Below, piece by piece: positions 23,956-32,317 of a stretch of DNA of 64,000 nt. The stretch spans positions 140,484 through 204,483 of the forward strand of contig NZ_KB895339.1 in NCBI RefSeq assembly GCF_000374805.1, written 5' to 3'. Under the pieces are notes generated by a model. The model searched no databases. It was not told the origin of the DNA and saw only the letters and a program-made list of their open reading frames with translations. The stretch's first letter is position 1. The number at the start of each line of letters is the position of its first letter. The position numbers and the translations under genes were made by a program. This stretch comes from Chitiniphilus shinanonensis DSM 23277 (GTDB lineage: Bacteria > Pseudomonadota > Gammaproteobacteria > Burkholderiales > Chitinibacteraceae).

Positions 23956-24225
23956 ATGGCTGTTACCGTTGACCAGAAGGCCGACATCGTCAAGACCTAC
24001 CAACGCGCCCAAGGCGACACTGGCTCGCCCGAAGTGCAGGTCGCGCTGTTGACCGCCCGCATCAACGATCTGACCCCCCACTTCAAGGCCAACGCCAAGG
24101 ATCACCACTCCCGTCGTGGTCTGCTGAAGATGGTGTCGCGTCGTCGCCGCCTGCTGGACTACCTCAAGCGCACCAACGCTGACAGCTACCGCGAGCTGAT
24201 CGCCAAGCTGGGTCTGCGCAAGTAA
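23956..24225 (+). CDS. rpsO: 30S ribosomal protein S15
   Basis: An 89-residue S15, identical in length to E. coli S15. It binds the central domain of 16S rRNA early in 30S assembly. Signature stretches are [48 protein letters not shown] (interrupted by no gaps) and [16 protein letters not shown] lies 9 bases before ATG 23956. A perfect terminator follows directly, separating it from pnp. In other bacteria S15 represses its own mRNA; I did not identify that structure in the 82-nt gap after truB. Confidence 0.98.
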   Translation: MAVTVDQKADIVKTYQRAQGDTGSPEVQVALLTARINDLTPHFKANAKDHHSRRGLLKMVSRRRRLLDYLKRTNADSYRELIAKLGLRK

Positions 24226-24232
24226 TCCCGGC

Positions 24233-24266
24233 AAAAAAGTCGCAGTCGTCAGACTGCGACTTTTTT
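24233..24266. terminator. Bidirectional terminator after rpsO
   Basis: A 15-bp perfect stem, 24233-24247 with 24252-24266 (core GTCGCAGTC/GACTGCGAC), loop GTCA, flanked by A6 and T6. Confidence 0.9.
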
Positions 24267-24457
24267 GTTTTGTGTTCCTCGTCCGTCAAAAAGCGGTTCC
24301 GGCGGCGGCGGGGAAGAAGTGGTTGTGTCGGAACCGGCAATCGTCGTACCGCCCGCGATGCAGCGCAATGCTGTGGACTGGCGGGGCATCGGCCCGATTG
24401 CAGCGGACTGCCGTTACGTCCAAGGCCGAGGACGCACCACTGAAGAAAGGAAAATCC

Positions 24458-26593
24458 GTGTTCAACAAAATCGTGAAATCGTTCCAGTACGGCCGGCATA
24501 CGGTGAAGCTGGAAACCGGCGAGGTCGCTCGCCAGGCATCCGGCGCCGTGGTCGTGTCGATGGACGACACCGTGGTGCTGGTGACCGTCGTGGCCGCCAA
24601 GGGCGTCAAGCCGGGCCAGGACTTCTTCCCGCTGACCGTCGACTACCAGGAACGCACCTACGCCGCGGGCAAGATTCCCGGCGGCTTCTTCAAACGCGAG
24701 GGCCGTCCCTCCGAAAAGGAAATCCTGACCAGCCGCCTGATCGATCGTCCGATCCGCCCGCTGTTCCCCGAAGGCTTCTTCAACGAAGTGCAGATCGTCG
24801 CCACCGTGCTGTCGGTCGATCCGCAGATCGATTCCGACATCCCCGCCATGATCGGCGCCTCCGCCGCGCTGGCGATCTCGGGCGTGCCGTTCCAGGGCCC
24901 GATCGGTGCCGCGCGCGTCGGCTACCTGAATGGCCAGTACCTGCTGAACCCGACCAAGGATGAACTGACCACCAGCCAGCTCGACCTGGTGGTGGCCGGT
25001 ACCGAACAGGCCGTGCTGATGGTGGAATCCGAAGCGCAGGAACTGCCGGAAGACGTGATGCTGGGCGCCGTGGTCTATGGCCACGAGCAGATGCAGGCCG
25101 CGATCAATGCCATCAATGAGCTGGCCGACGAGGTGAACCCGGAGCTGTTCGACTGGGCCGAGCCGAGCCGCGACGAAGCGCTGGAAGCCCAGGTCGCCGG
25201 CATTGCCGGCGAGGACATCGCCCAGGCATTCCGCATTCCGCAGAAGCAGGCCCGCACCGTCAAGCTGAACGAAGCCTGGGACAAGGTGAAGACCGCCCTG
25301 GTCACGGAAACCACTGATACCCTGCAAGCGAACAAGATCCGCGGCATCTTCCACGACATGGAAGCCAAGATCGTCCGCAACCAGATCCTGGACGGCTATC
25401 CGCGTATCGACGGCCGCGACACCCGCACCGTGCGTCCGATCACGATCAGCACCAGCGTGCTGCCGCGCACCCACGGCTCGGCCCTGTTCACCCGTGGCGA
25501 AACCCAGGCACTGGTCGTGGCCACGCTGGGCACCAAGCTGGACGAACAACGCATCGACGCACTGGCCGGCGAATACACCGACCGCTTCATGCTGCACTAC
25601 AACTTCCCGCCGTACTCCACCGGCGAGACCGGCCGCGTCGGCAGCCCGAAGCGCCGTGAGATCGGCCATGGCCGCCTGGCCAAGCGCGCGCTGATCGCCG
25701 TGCTGCCCAGCGCCGAGGAGTTCGGCTACTCGATGCGCGTGGTCTCCGAGATCACCGAATCCAATGGCTCGTCGTCGATGGCGTCGGTCTGCGGTGGCTG
25801 CCTGTCGCTGATGGATGCCGGCGTGCCGCTGAAGAAGCACGTGGCCGGTATCGCCATGGGCCTGATCAAGGAAGGCAACCGTTTCGCCGTGCTGACCGAC
25901 ATCCTGGGCGACGAGGATCACCTTGGCGACATGGACTTCAAGGTGGCCGGTACCGACAGCGGCGTCACCGCGCTGCAGATGGACATCAAGATCAACGGCA
26001 TCACCAAGGAAATCATGAAGGTGGCGCTGGATCAGGCCAAGGCCGGCCGGATGCACATCCTGGGCATCATGAAGGATGCCGTCGGCGGTGCGCGCGAAGA
26101 AGTCAGCGCCCATGCGCCGCGCCTGTACACCATGAAGATCAACCCGGAAAAGATCCGCGACGTGATCGGCAAGGGCGGTTCGGTGATCCGTGCGCTGACC
26201 GAGGAAACCGGCACCCAGATCGACATCCAGGAAGACGGCACCATCACCATCGCGTCGATCTCGGCCGAAGGTGCCGACGAGGCCAAGCGCCGCATCGGCG
26301 AGATCACCGCCGAAGTGGAAATCGGCAAGATCTACGAAGGCCCGGTGGTGAAGATCCTCGACAACAACGTCGGTGCCATCGTTTCGATCATGCCGGGGCG
26401 CGATGGGCTGGTGCATATCAGCCAGATCGCCAACGAGCGCATCAAGAACGTCAGCGACTACCTGAAGGAAGGGCAGGTCGTGCGCGTGAAGGCGCTGGAG
26501 CAGGACGAGAAGGGCCGGGTGCGCCTGTCCATCAAGGCGGTGCTCAACGACGAAGCCGCTGCGGCTGCGCCGGTGGAGCCGGCCGCCGAATAA
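24458..26593 (+). CDS. pnp: Polyribonucleotide nucleotidyltransferase (PNPase)
   Basis: A 711-residue 3'-5' phosphorolytic exoribonuclease of the RNA degradosome, the same length as E. coli PNPase. Two RNase PH domains flank a helical domain; the catalytic stretch [24 protein letters not shown] (around residues 478-500) carries the conserved aspartates. A KH domain (~555-615, [14 protein letters not shown]) and S1 domain (~621-690) follow, then an Ala/Pro-rich tail. A GTG at 24458 is the start: AAGAAAGGAAA precedes it and PNPase homology ([11 protein letters not shown]) begins there. The 190-nt leader has 8-bp complementary arms (24294-24301 and 24329-24336) that could form an RNase III-type stem as in E. 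coli pnp autoregulation, though this is inference. Confidence 0.97.
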   Translation: MFNKIVKSFQYGRHTVKLETGEVARQASGAVVVSMDDTVVLVTVVAAKGVKPGQDFFPLTVDYQERTYAAGKIPGGFFKREGRPSEKEILTSRLIDRPIRPLFPEGFFNEVQIVATVLSVDPQIDSDIPAMIGASAALAISGVPFQGPIGAARVGYLNGQYLLNPTKDELTTSQLDLVVAGTEQAVLMVESEAQELPEDVMLGAVVYGHEQMQAAINAINELADEVNPELFDWAEPSRDEALEAQVAGIAGEDIAQAFRIPQKQARTVKLNEAWDKVKTALVTETTDTLQANKIRGIFHDMEAKIVRNQILDGYPRIDGRDTRTVRPITISTSVLPRTHGSALFTRGETQALVVATLGTKLDEQRIDALAGEYTDRFMLHYNFPPYSTGETGRVGSPKRREIGHGRLAKRALIAVLPSAEEFGYSMRVVSEITESNGSSSMASVCGGCLSLMDAGVPLKKHVAGIAMGLIKEGNRFAVLTDILGDEDHLGDMDFKVAGTDSGVTALQMDIKINGITKEIMKVALDQAKAGRMHILGIMKDAVGGAREEVSAHAPRLYTMKINPEKIRDVIGKGGSVIRALTEETGTQIDIQEDGTITIASISAEGADEAKRRIGEITAEVEIGKIYEGPVVKILDNNVGAIVSIMPGRDGLVHISQIANERIKNVSDYLKEGQVVRVKALEQDEKGRVRLSIKAVLNDEAAAAAPVEPAAE

Positions 26594-26607
26594 GCGGTCG
26601 ACACCCC

Positions 26608-26642
26608 AACAAAAAAGCCACGCATTGCGTGGCTTTTTTGTT
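26608..26642. terminator. Terminator after pnp
   Basis: A 15-bp stem, 26608-26622 with 26628-26642 (core GCCACG/CGTGGC), with A-rich left and T-rich right flanks. Confidence 0.9.
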
Positions 26643-26661
26643 ATTCAGCTTTATCGTTGGC

Positions 26662-26688
26662 TTGACTTTGATAGTTTAAAACTATAAT
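26662..26688 (+). promoter_or_regulatory. Promoter of the CE2 esterase gene with an internal palindrome
   Basis: TTGACT (26662-26667) and a perfect TATAAT (26683-26688) are 15 bp apart. Between and into the -10, ATAGTTT-A-AAACTAT (26671-26685) is a perfect 7-bp inverted repeat, the position of a repressor site. The short spacer suggests a controlled promoter. Confidence 0.6.
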
Positions 26689-26694
26689 TTGCCA

Positions 26695-26854
26695 AGGGCC
26701 GAGCCGGCTTGCATGGGGGCTGGATCGGGTAACGGTGCTTGTTTACCACATCCAAGGGCCGTGCTCGGCCATTTTGATAGAAAATGGCAATGCAAGAAAA
26801 CAATCCAATTGGTCTTCTACCTATGGTGGAGGGCTTATTCCAGGAGGAGTCTCG
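26695..26854 (+). promoter_or_regulatory. Structured 5' leader of the CE2 esterase mRNA (riboswitch-like)
   Basis: The predicted start site near 26695 is immediately followed by an 8-bp arm GGCCGAGC (26697-26704) that pairs perfectly with GCTCGGCC (26763-26770). Inside are GGAT/ATCC (26722-26725 with 26750-26753) and GGTAA/TTACC (26728-26732 with 26743-26747), forming a stacked arm. A second perfect hairpin, GCCATTTT/AAAATGGC (26768-26775 with 26781-26788), uses three bases of the first stem, so the two structures compete. CCAAGGGCCG is repeated at 26692 and 26752. I recognise no known riboswitch class here. Confidence 0.5.
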
Positions 26855-28402
26855 ATGAAGCGCAGTCATTTGCCATGGCTGATCTGCCTGGCGCTGTCCG
26901 GGGGCGCTGCTGCCGCCTGCCCGGGCTGGCAGGAAGGCGAACACTATGCCGCCGGTAGCGCCGTGCGCTACCAGGAGCAGACCTATACCGCGACGGTGGC
27001 GCATACCGCGCATGTCGGCGCAGGCTGGAACCCCGCCTCGACGCCGACGCTGTGGCGCGTGGGCGGCAGCTGTGACGCCGCGGTGACTCCCACCCCCGCA
27101 GCGACGCCGACCGCTGTGCCGGTCACGCCCAGCGTGACACCGGCACCGGGCAATACCGCATGCGGCGAAGCCTGGACGCAGAGCGCGGTGTACTTGGGCG
27201 GGCAACGCGTCGTCCGCAACGGCGTGCTCTATCAGGCCAAGTGGTGGACCCAGGGCGACGACCCGGCGCAATCCGGGGCCTGGGGTGTCTGGACCAAGGT
27301 CGACCATTGCTCGGTGGTCACGCCGACCCCGACACCGCAACCGACGCCTACCCCGACTCCGCTTCCCACGCCGACCGTGACACCGACGCCGGCCGGTGTG
27401 CTGGCGCAGACCGTCTCCGGCGGTCGCGTGCAGCCCGAGTCGGCCGAGCGCGTCGCCTTTGGCTGGCCCGGAGTGTATTTCGAGGGCCGCTTCAGCGGCA
27501 CCGGCGTCGGGCTGCGTCTGGACGACGGCACCAATCACTACAACGTCGAGATCGACGGTAAGCCATTCGCCAGACTGGCCCGGCCCGGCAACACCACCTA
27601 CTGGGTGAAGGGGTTGAACGATGGCGTGCATACCGTGCGCCTGTCCAAACGCACCGAATTCCCCAGCGTCGTCGCCCGCTTCGGCGGACTGGTCGCTGCC
27701 GACGGTGGCACGCTGCTTGCCCCGCCGCCGGCCCCGACCCGCCGTATCGAGTTCATCGGCGATTCGTATACTTCCGGCCTGGGGGCCGAATCGGGCAATC
27801 GCGATTGCAGCGACGAGCTGCTGGTGTCCTCGACCAACAGCGACGCCAGCTTCGGTGCGCTGACCGCGCGCCACTACGGCGCGGCCTACCAGCTCAACGG
27901 CTATTCGGGCGTCGGCCTGGTACGCAACTACAACGGCGCGGACCGCGGCACCGACTATCGCACCTACTACGATCGCGCCTTGCCCGGCGTGGTCGGCAAC
28001 CAATGGGTGCAGGGCGACTGGAAGCCGCAGGTGGTGGTGGTCGGGCTAGGCATCAACGACTTTTCGACGCCGGTGAATGCGGGCGAGCCCTATACCGCCG
28101 AAACCTTGAAGGCGACCTACAAGGCGGCCTACCTGGAGTTCCTGGGCAAGCTGCGTCGCCAGTACGGCAACGATGCCTACCTGATCGTGAGCGCGACCGC
28201 GCTGTACCAGACCACCGCACTGGCGGATACCGCCCAGGCGGTGGTGGCGGAAGCGCAGGCACAGGGCGATACACGCGTGGTGTACTTCTACTATGACGGC
28301 CTGGACGGCATGGGCTGCCAGTGGCATCCGTCCGTCAATGACCATCGCGCCATCTCCGGCAAGCTGATCAACCTGATCGACAGCCTCAAGGTCTGGCCCT
28401 GA
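26855..28402 (+). CDS. Secreted CE2-type SGNH carbohydrate esterase with two CBM5/12-like domains
   Basis: A 515-residue exported esterase. Order: signal peptide (1-~20), CBM5/12-like domain (~22-73, WQEGEHYAAGSAVRYQEQTY), linker, a second chitin-binding-like domain (~103-152, CGEAWTQSAVYLGGQRVV), Pro-Thr linker (155-180), a beta-jelly-roll (~182-285), and an SGNH hydrolase domain. Catalytic Ser304 lies in IEFIGDSYTSG, the oxyanion residues in GLGINDFS (Asn401) and His491 in WHPSVNDH. The jelly roll followed by SGNH is the CE2 layout, known for deacetylating polysaccharides such as xylan or glucomannan; the binding domains could direct it to chitin or fungal wall. ATG 26855 has CAGGAGGAG just upstream. 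Confidence 0.88.
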   Translation: MKRSHLPWLICLALSGGAAAACPGWQEGEHYAAGSAVRYQEQTYTATVAHTAHVGAGWNPASTPTLWRVGGSCDAAVTPTPAATPTAVPVTPSVTPAPGNTACGEAWTQSAVYLGGQRVVRNGVLYQAKWWTQGDDPAQSGAWGVWTKVDHCSVVTPTPTPQPTPTPTPLPTPTVTPTPAGVLAQTVSGGRVQPESAERVAFGWPGVYFEGRFSGTGVGLRLDDGTNHYNVEIDGKPFARLARPGNTTYWVKGLNDGVHTVRLSKRTEFPSVVARFGGLVAADGGTLLAPPPAPTRRIEFIGDSYTSGLGAESGNRDCSDELLVSSTNSDASFGALTARHYGAAYQLNGYSGVGLVRNYNGADRGTDYRTYYDRALPGVVGNQWVQGDWKPQVVVVGLGINDFSTPVNAGEPYTAETLKATYKAAYLEFLGKLRRQYGNDAYLIVSATALYQTTALADTAQAVVAEAQAQGDTRVVYFYYDGLDGMGCQWHPSVNDHRAISGKLINLIDSLKVWP

Positions 28403-28414
28403 GCCGACCCATTG

Positions 28415-28441
28415 GCCGCCGCCCGCCCGGGCGGCGGCTTT
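28415..28441 (+). terminator. Terminator after the esterase gene
   Basis: GCCGCCGCCC (28415-28424) pairs with GGGCGGCGGC (28429-28438), followed by only TTT. Stem is strong, T-run weak. Confidence 0.5.
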
Positions 28442-28555
28442 GCCCGCCTGGGTATTCCGTCTCAACGGCGCTTCCCGGGGGATGATCGACCTGTCATGGC
28501 CGCCCCCCCCCGGCCCGGCCCCGGTTATAGTCCGGCAAGGCCCGAGGAGAGCGTC

Positions 28556-29548
28556 ATGCAAGCATCGAACTACCAAGACAACGGCTGGTACCTCAGCCCG
28601 GAAAAGCAACTACTGCATCTGGATGGCGCGATGCAGCGCGCCGTCGAATCGGCGGCGCCGCTCGACCTGGCCAGCTGCCTGGTCGAACGCGGCCGTTGCC
28701 TGGAGTCGCTATGGCAGCCGCAGCACGCGCTGGATGCCTACCAGCAGGCAGAAGAGGTGATTGCACCGCAGCCTGGCGATGCCGCCATCCTGGTGCGCTG
28801 CCGGGCCCGGCTGGGCAGCGCGGCCATCCACTACGCGCATGCCGACTACGCGCAGGCGCTGGAGGATTGGCAGTGGGCGCTGCGCATGGCGCGGCTGGCC
28901 GGGCACGACCTGGCGGCCGGCGAGGCGCTGCTCGGCCTGGGGCGGATCTGTTCGGCGCTGGGGCGGGCCGACGCCGCCTTGTCCTACAACGAGCAGGCGC
29001 TGCGCATGCCCGACCTGGACAGCCGGGTGCAGGCGATGGTCCTGCTGAATGTGGTGTCGAACCTCAACGCTCTCGGCCGTTTTGGCGACATGGCCCAGCG
29101 GCTGCGCCAAGTGGAGCAACTGATCGCCTGCACACCGGGATTGCCATTCATCGCCGAATGGCACACCTATTGCGGCATGGCCTGTGCCGGCCTGGGTGAT
29201 CTGAGTAGCGCGCGCCCGCACTTGCGGCGCGCGGTGGCATTGGCCGACGGCGCCAATAATCACTGGATCAGGGCGTTTGCTTCGCTGCAACTGGGCAAGC
29301 TGCTGGCGCGTACCCGCGACTTCGTCGGCGCACGCAGGTGGTTGACGCAAGCCCAGGAGATCGGCGAGGGGCTGGGACTGGCGCATACGCTGATGGATAT
29401 CCATCACGCGCAGTCGCAGCTGTGCGAAATGATGGGCAACGTGGCGGAGGCCTTCGAGCACCACAAGCTTTACCACCACTACCACGAGTGGGCGCACGAT
29501 GGGCTGCGGCGCGAGCTGGTGCGGGAATTGTTGCCACGCGCCGCCTGA
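28556..29548 (+). CDS. Tetratricopeptide-repeat protein (resembles the sensor half of TPR-GGDEF proteins)
   Basis: A 330-residue protein made almost entirely of TPR-like helical pairs (for example QPQHALDAYQQAEEVI, DYAQALEDWQWALRMARLAG, GRADAALSYNEQALRM, DFVGARRWLTQAQEIGEGLG). The last repeat, NVAEAFEHHKLYHHYHEW, resembles the repeat that normally precedes a coiled coil and GGDEF domain in TPR diguanylate cyclases, but here the chain stops about 15 residues later. It has no signal peptide. GAGGAGA lies before ATG 28556, chosen over an upstream open frame without homology. It is probably a protein-binding scaffold; the partner is unknown. Confidence 0.8.
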   Translation: MQASNYQDNGWYLSPEKQLLHLDGAMQRAVESAAPLDLASCLVERGRCLESLWQPQHALDAYQQAEEVIAPQPGDAAILVRCRARLGSAAIHYAHADYAQALEDWQWALRMARLAGHDLAAGEALLGLGRICSALGRADAALSYNEQALRMPDLDSRVQAMVLLNVVSNLNALGRFGDMAQRLRQVEQLIACTPGLPFIAEWHTYCGMACAGLGDLSSARPHLRRAVALADGANNHWIRAFASLQLGKLLARTRDFVGARRWLTQAQEIGEGLGLAHTLMDIHHAQSQLCEMMGNVAEAFEHHKLYHHYHEWAHDGLRRELVRELLPRAA

Positions 29549-29551
29549 ACG

Positions 29552-29581
29552 CAAAAAAAAACGGGAGCCGAAGCTCCCGTT
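29552..29581 (-). terminator. Terminator of the phasin gene (shared with the TPR gene)
   Basis: AACGGGAGC/GCTCCCGTT (29560-29568 with 29573-29581) closes a CGAA/TTCG loop. On the minus strand a long T-run follows, so it mainly ends phasin transcription. Confidence 0.8.
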
Positions 29582-29602
29582 CTGCTTGCGCGATGCCGGC
29601 TA

Positions 29603-30175
29603 TCAGGCGGCAGCGGCGTTGGCGCCCTTCTTGGCGGCAGCCTTGACCGCGTCGGTGGTCGCGGTGGTGGCGGCCTTCACCGAAGCGTCGGCGAAATCGG
29701 CGACTTGCTTGGCGGCCTTGGTCAGGCTGTCCACGGCGGCGGCGGTGGCTTGCACGGTGGACTTCACCGCGGCGACGGCCACGTCGGTACCGGCCGGGGC
29801 GGACTTCACGAAGCGATCCAGACCGGAGACGACGTCCTTGTTGAAATTGGTGGTGCGCTCTTCGACCAGCTTGGCCAGTTCGGCCTGGGCTTGCGAGGTG
29901 ATCTCGTACAGGCTCTTGGCATAGGCGGAGAACTGCTCGACACCGCTTTCGGCCAGATGCTGGCGCACGCTCAGCGCTTCCTGGGCATCCTTCACGGACG
30001 CGAGGATCTTGGCGTTCTTGGCGTTTTCTTCGAGGGCGGTCTTGGCAGTGTCCAGGTTCAGCTTGGTGACACGTTCCAGCGAATCGATGGTGACCCGGGC
30101 GAAGCGCAGGGCGGTTTCGACTTGATCGGTGGCGAAATCGGCGATCTGTTGCTGGGCTTGTTGCTGTTGACTCAT
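29603..30175 (-). CDS. phaP: Phasin family protein (PHA granule coat)
   Basis: A 190-residue helical, Ala/Lys-rich protein with the phasin pattern (QVETALRFARVTIDSLERVTKLNLDTAK, split by helix breaks, then AESGVEQFSAYAKSLYEITSQAQ and LVEERTTNFNKDV). Phasins coat polyhydroxyalkanoate granules, setting their number and size. AAGGAAG precedes ATG 30175. It is divergent from phaR, and a 17-base motif shared in inverted orientation lies in the gap, consistent with repression by PhaR until granules titrate it. The C-terminal AAAKKGANAAAA tail resembles the Ala/Lys tails seen in several phasins. No PHA synthase is in view. Confidence 0.9.
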   Translation of the reverse strand: MSQQQQAQQQIADFATDQVETALRFARVTIDSLERVTKLNLDTAKTALEENAKNAKILASVKDAQEALSVRQHLAESGVEQFSAYAKSLYEITSQAQAELAKLVEERTTNFNKDVVSGLDRFVKSAPAGTDVAVAAVKSTVQATAAAVDSLTKAAKQVADFADASVKAATTATTDAVKAAAKKGANAAAA

Positions 30176-30233
30176 GACTGACTTCCTTATGATTGGGTCC
30201 GAGGAAATGTGCGGAACACGATCATGTCAATTG

Positions 30234-30250
30234 CATGTTGCTCTGCACAA
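30234..30250 (-). promoter_or_regulatory. Candidate PhaR operator, phasin side
   Basis: On the minus strand TTGTGCAGAGCAACATG. It matches the site at 30297-30313 at 15 of 17 positions and points toward the phasin gene, 59 bp before its start. Confidence 0.6.
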
Positions 30251-30296
30251 TAACGACTTCATTCTTGTCGTCACCAGCGGGAAAGTCAAACGGAAA

Positions 30297-30313
30297 TTGT
30301 GCAGCGCAGCATG
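30297..30313 (+). promoter_or_regulatory. Candidate PhaR operator, phaR side
   Basis: On the plus strand TTGTGCAGCGCAGCATG. It mirrors the phasin-side copy and lies 77 bp before the phaR start. GCAG/GCA-rich sites are typical of PhaR binding in other bacteria. Confidence 0.6.
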
Positions 30314-30390
30314 AGCGGTTGCAAAAGCCGACGGGCGCACGCTATCTTCCCGTACTTGAGCAGAACGCGACTACACACTAGGGAGTACGC

Positions 30391-31044
30391 ATGAGCGTCG
30401 AAAAACGGGTCATCAAGAAATACCCCAATCGTCGGCTGTATGACACCGCCACCAGCTGTTACATCACCTTGGCCGACGTGAAGCAACTGGTGCTCGACGT
30501 GACCGACATCCAGGTGCTGGATGCCAAGAGCGGTGAAGACATCACCCGTAGTGTGCTGTTGCAGATCATCATGGAAGAAGAGGCGGGCGGCATGCCAATG
30601 TTCTCCTATGACGTGCTGACCCAGATCATCCGCTTCTACGGCCACGCCATGCAGGGGCTGATGGGCAACTACCTGGAAAAGAACCTCCAGCTGTTCAGCG
30701 AAATGCAGGGGCGGTTGCAGGATCAGGCGAAATCGGTGATGAGCACCGACAACCCGATGCTGTCCAATGCCAACCTGTGGGGCGACTTCATGAAGTTCCA
30801 GGGCCCGGCGTTGCAGAACATGATGGGCAACTACCTGGAAAGCAGCACCAACCTGTTCGTCGACATGCAGCAGCAGTTGCAGGATCGCGCCAAGCACCTG
30901 TTCACCGGGTTCGGCATGCCGGGTTACGGCAAGGGCGAGCCGGCGCCGGGCGAACCGCAGCCTTCCGATCCGCCCACCACGGCCGCGCCGGAGGAGGCCG
31001 CCGCGCCCGCCACGCGTCGCCGCACTCCGAAAAAGCCCACCTGA
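30391..31044 (+). CDS. phaR: Polyhydroxyalkanoate synthesis repressor PhaR
   Basis: A 217-residue PhaR. The N-terminal DNA-binding domain (PHB_acc_N) begins RVIKKYPNRRLYDTATSCYI (about 6-25) and runs to about residue 66. Two accessory repeats follow (about 72-112, FYGHAMQGLMGNYLEKNLQLF; and 133-170, LQNMMGNYLESSTNLF), an internal duplication. The tail is Pro/Ala-rich and basic. PhaR represses phasin genes and itself, and leaves DNA when it binds nascent PHA granules. The ribosome binding site is GGGAG. The divergent phasin and paired motifs fit this circuit. Confidence 0.95.
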   Translation: MSVEKRVIKKYPNRRLYDTATSCYITLADVKQLVLDVTDIQVLDAKSGEDITRSVLLQIIMEEEAGGMPMFSYDVLTQIIRFYGHAMQGLMGNYLEKNLQLFSEMQGRLQDQAKSVMSTDNPMLSNANLWGDFMKFQGPALQNMMGNYLESSTNLFVDMQQQLQDRAKHLFTGFGMPGYGKGEPAPGEPQPSDPPTTAAPEEAAAPATRRRTPKKPT

Positions 31045-31087
31045 TCCGTACCAGGCCGGCGCGTTGCGCCGGTCCGGTCCTGACGAC

Positions 31088-31120
31088 AAACCGCCGGTGC
31101 CGCCGGCGGTTTTCGTTTTT
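31088..31120 (+). terminator. Terminator after phaR
   Basis: AAACCGCCGG (31088-31097) pairs with CCGGCGGTTT (31103-31112), then TCGTTTTT. Confidence 0.85.
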
Positions 31121-31135
31121 CGGGGGGCGCCGCGA

Positions 31136-31615
31136 TCAGCCGCGCCGTGCGGCTTCGATGGTCGCGATGTCGATCTTGCCCATCTCCATCATGGCGTCGA
31201 AGGCGCGCTTGGCCGCCGCCGGGTCGGGGTCGGCAATCGCCGCCATCAAGGCGCGGGGCGTGATCTGCCACGACAGCCCCCACTTGTCCTTGCACCAGCC
31301 GCAGGCGCTTTCCTGGCCGCCGTTGCCGACGATCGCGTTCCACAGGCGATCGGTCTCGGCCTGATCGTCGGTCGCGACCTGGAACGAGAATGCCTCGCTG
31401 TGCTTGAACTCCGGCCCGCCGTTCAGGCCCAGGCAGGGAATGCCCAGCACCGTGAACTCCACCGTCAGCACATCGCCCTGTTTGCCCGACGGATAGTCGC
31501 CCGGCGCGCGATAGACCGTGCCTACCGCGCTGTCCGGGAAGGTCTTCGCGTAGAACGTCGCGGCATCCAACGCGGTGCCGTCATACCACAGGCAAATCGT
31601 GTTCTTGCTGGTCAT
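31136..31615 (-). CDS. PhnB-like VOC-fold protein (3-demethylubiquinone methyltransferase-like domain)
   Basis: A 159-residue member of the PhnB/'3-dmu-9_3-mt' group of the VOC superfamily: ICLWYDGTALDAATFYAKTFPDS at the start, then GPEFKHSEAFSFQVATDDQ and the diagnostic GWCKDKWGLSWQITPRAL. The old domain name refers to a weak resemblance and does not imply methyltransferase activity. No substrate is known for this group. GGAGAA precedes the ATG at 31615. It converges with phaR across the terminator at 31088. Confidence 0.85.
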   Translation of the reverse strand: MTSKNTICLWYDGTALDAATFYAKTFPDSAVGTVYRAPGDYPSGKQGDVLTVEFTVLGIPCLGLNGGPEFKHSEAFSFQVATDDQAETDRLWNAIVGNGGQESACGWCKDKWGLSWQITPRALMAAIADPDPAAAKRAFDAMMEMGKIDIATIEAARRG

Positions 31616-31754
31616 CGTGGTTCTCCGTGATTGAAATACGGCAGATCATCCTTGCTTGCCGCCATGAGTATGGTGCGGCCGGGAGCATGCGAAAGGATGT
31701 GGGATGACCAGCGGGAGAGACGGCAGGGTCGGGGGCGTGACCGGCGGTAGGGGG

Positions 31755-31784
31755 CGCCTGCGCCGGGCAGGACCGGCGCAGGCG
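31755..31784. repeat. Perfect 12-bp inverted repeat
   Basis: CGCCTGCGCCGG (31755-31766) and CCGGCGCAGGCG (31773-31784), 6-base loop. It lies 41 bp after the stop of the minus-strand secreted-protein gene and lacks a T-run, so it may be a 3'-end protective hairpin or a factor-dependent terminator. Confidence 0.6.
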
Positions 31785-31824
31785 TGAGTGATCGCTTGGA
31801 AAGGTGAGGAGACGCGCGGCGGCC

Positions 31825-32151
31825 TCAGGGACAGGAGACGTGATCGCTCTTGCTGCCCACGTAGACGCTGTCCACCCTGCACTTGCTGGTCGACTTGGCG
31901 CCGTTCACCGTGAAATGCGAGTCGTTGGCCTGATGGCACCCCTTGGTCACTTCCAGCACGCAGGCGGCGGGCCCGTCGATGATCGCCTTGAGCGATTCGC
32001 TGTGGCCACGCAGGTATTCCGTGGCTTCGGCCTTGCTGTATTGCTGGACGTCGCTGTTGTCCGCGCTGTCCCAGCCTTCCTTGAAGACGATGGTGGCGTG
32101 GGCAAGGCCTGCGCTAAAGGCGAAGATCGCAATCAATGCTGGTCTGATCAT
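31825..32151 (-). CDS. Small exported protein with four cysteines, unknown function
   Basis: A 108-residue protein with a clear signal peptide (MIRPALIAIFAFSAGLAHA, cleavage after about residue 19). The mature part, about 89 residues, has four cysteines, in AACVLEV, KGCHQA, SKCRVD and the C-terminal HVSC, enough for two disulfides in the periplasm or outside. CTGGAG lies before ATG 32151, the reason this start is preferred over a longer open frame. I do not recognise a family. It stands alone between the PhnB-like gene and the HxlR regulator, all on the same strand but widely spaced. Confidence 0.65.
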   Translation of the reverse strand: MIRPALIAIFAFSAGLAHATIVFKEGWDSADNSDVQQYSKAEATEYLRGHSESLKAIIDGPAACVLEVTKGCHQANDSHFTVNGAKSTSKCRVDSVYVGSKSDHVSCP

Positions 32152-32317
32152 GTGAAGGCTCCAGGGAAAGGTTCGCGCGATATGCTGTCGGAATATCGTT
32201 CTAGCGAGGCGCTTTCCCCCTGGCAAGCTCCGGGCCGCTGGATGGCAGGTGTCGCGATCAGGGCTGTTTGCCGCGACCTGCTCGACGCCGGGCGAGCCCG
32301 GACGCCATCGCGGCATC

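Noticed and set aside
26695..26788. Cyclic di-GMP (GEMM) riboswitch in the esterase leader
   Set aside because: The conserved GEMM tetraloop/receptor sequences are not present; only generic paired arms are seen.
28412..28555. N-terminal extension of the TPR protein
   Set aside because: Runs through a terminator hairpin; GAGGAGA supports ATG 28556.
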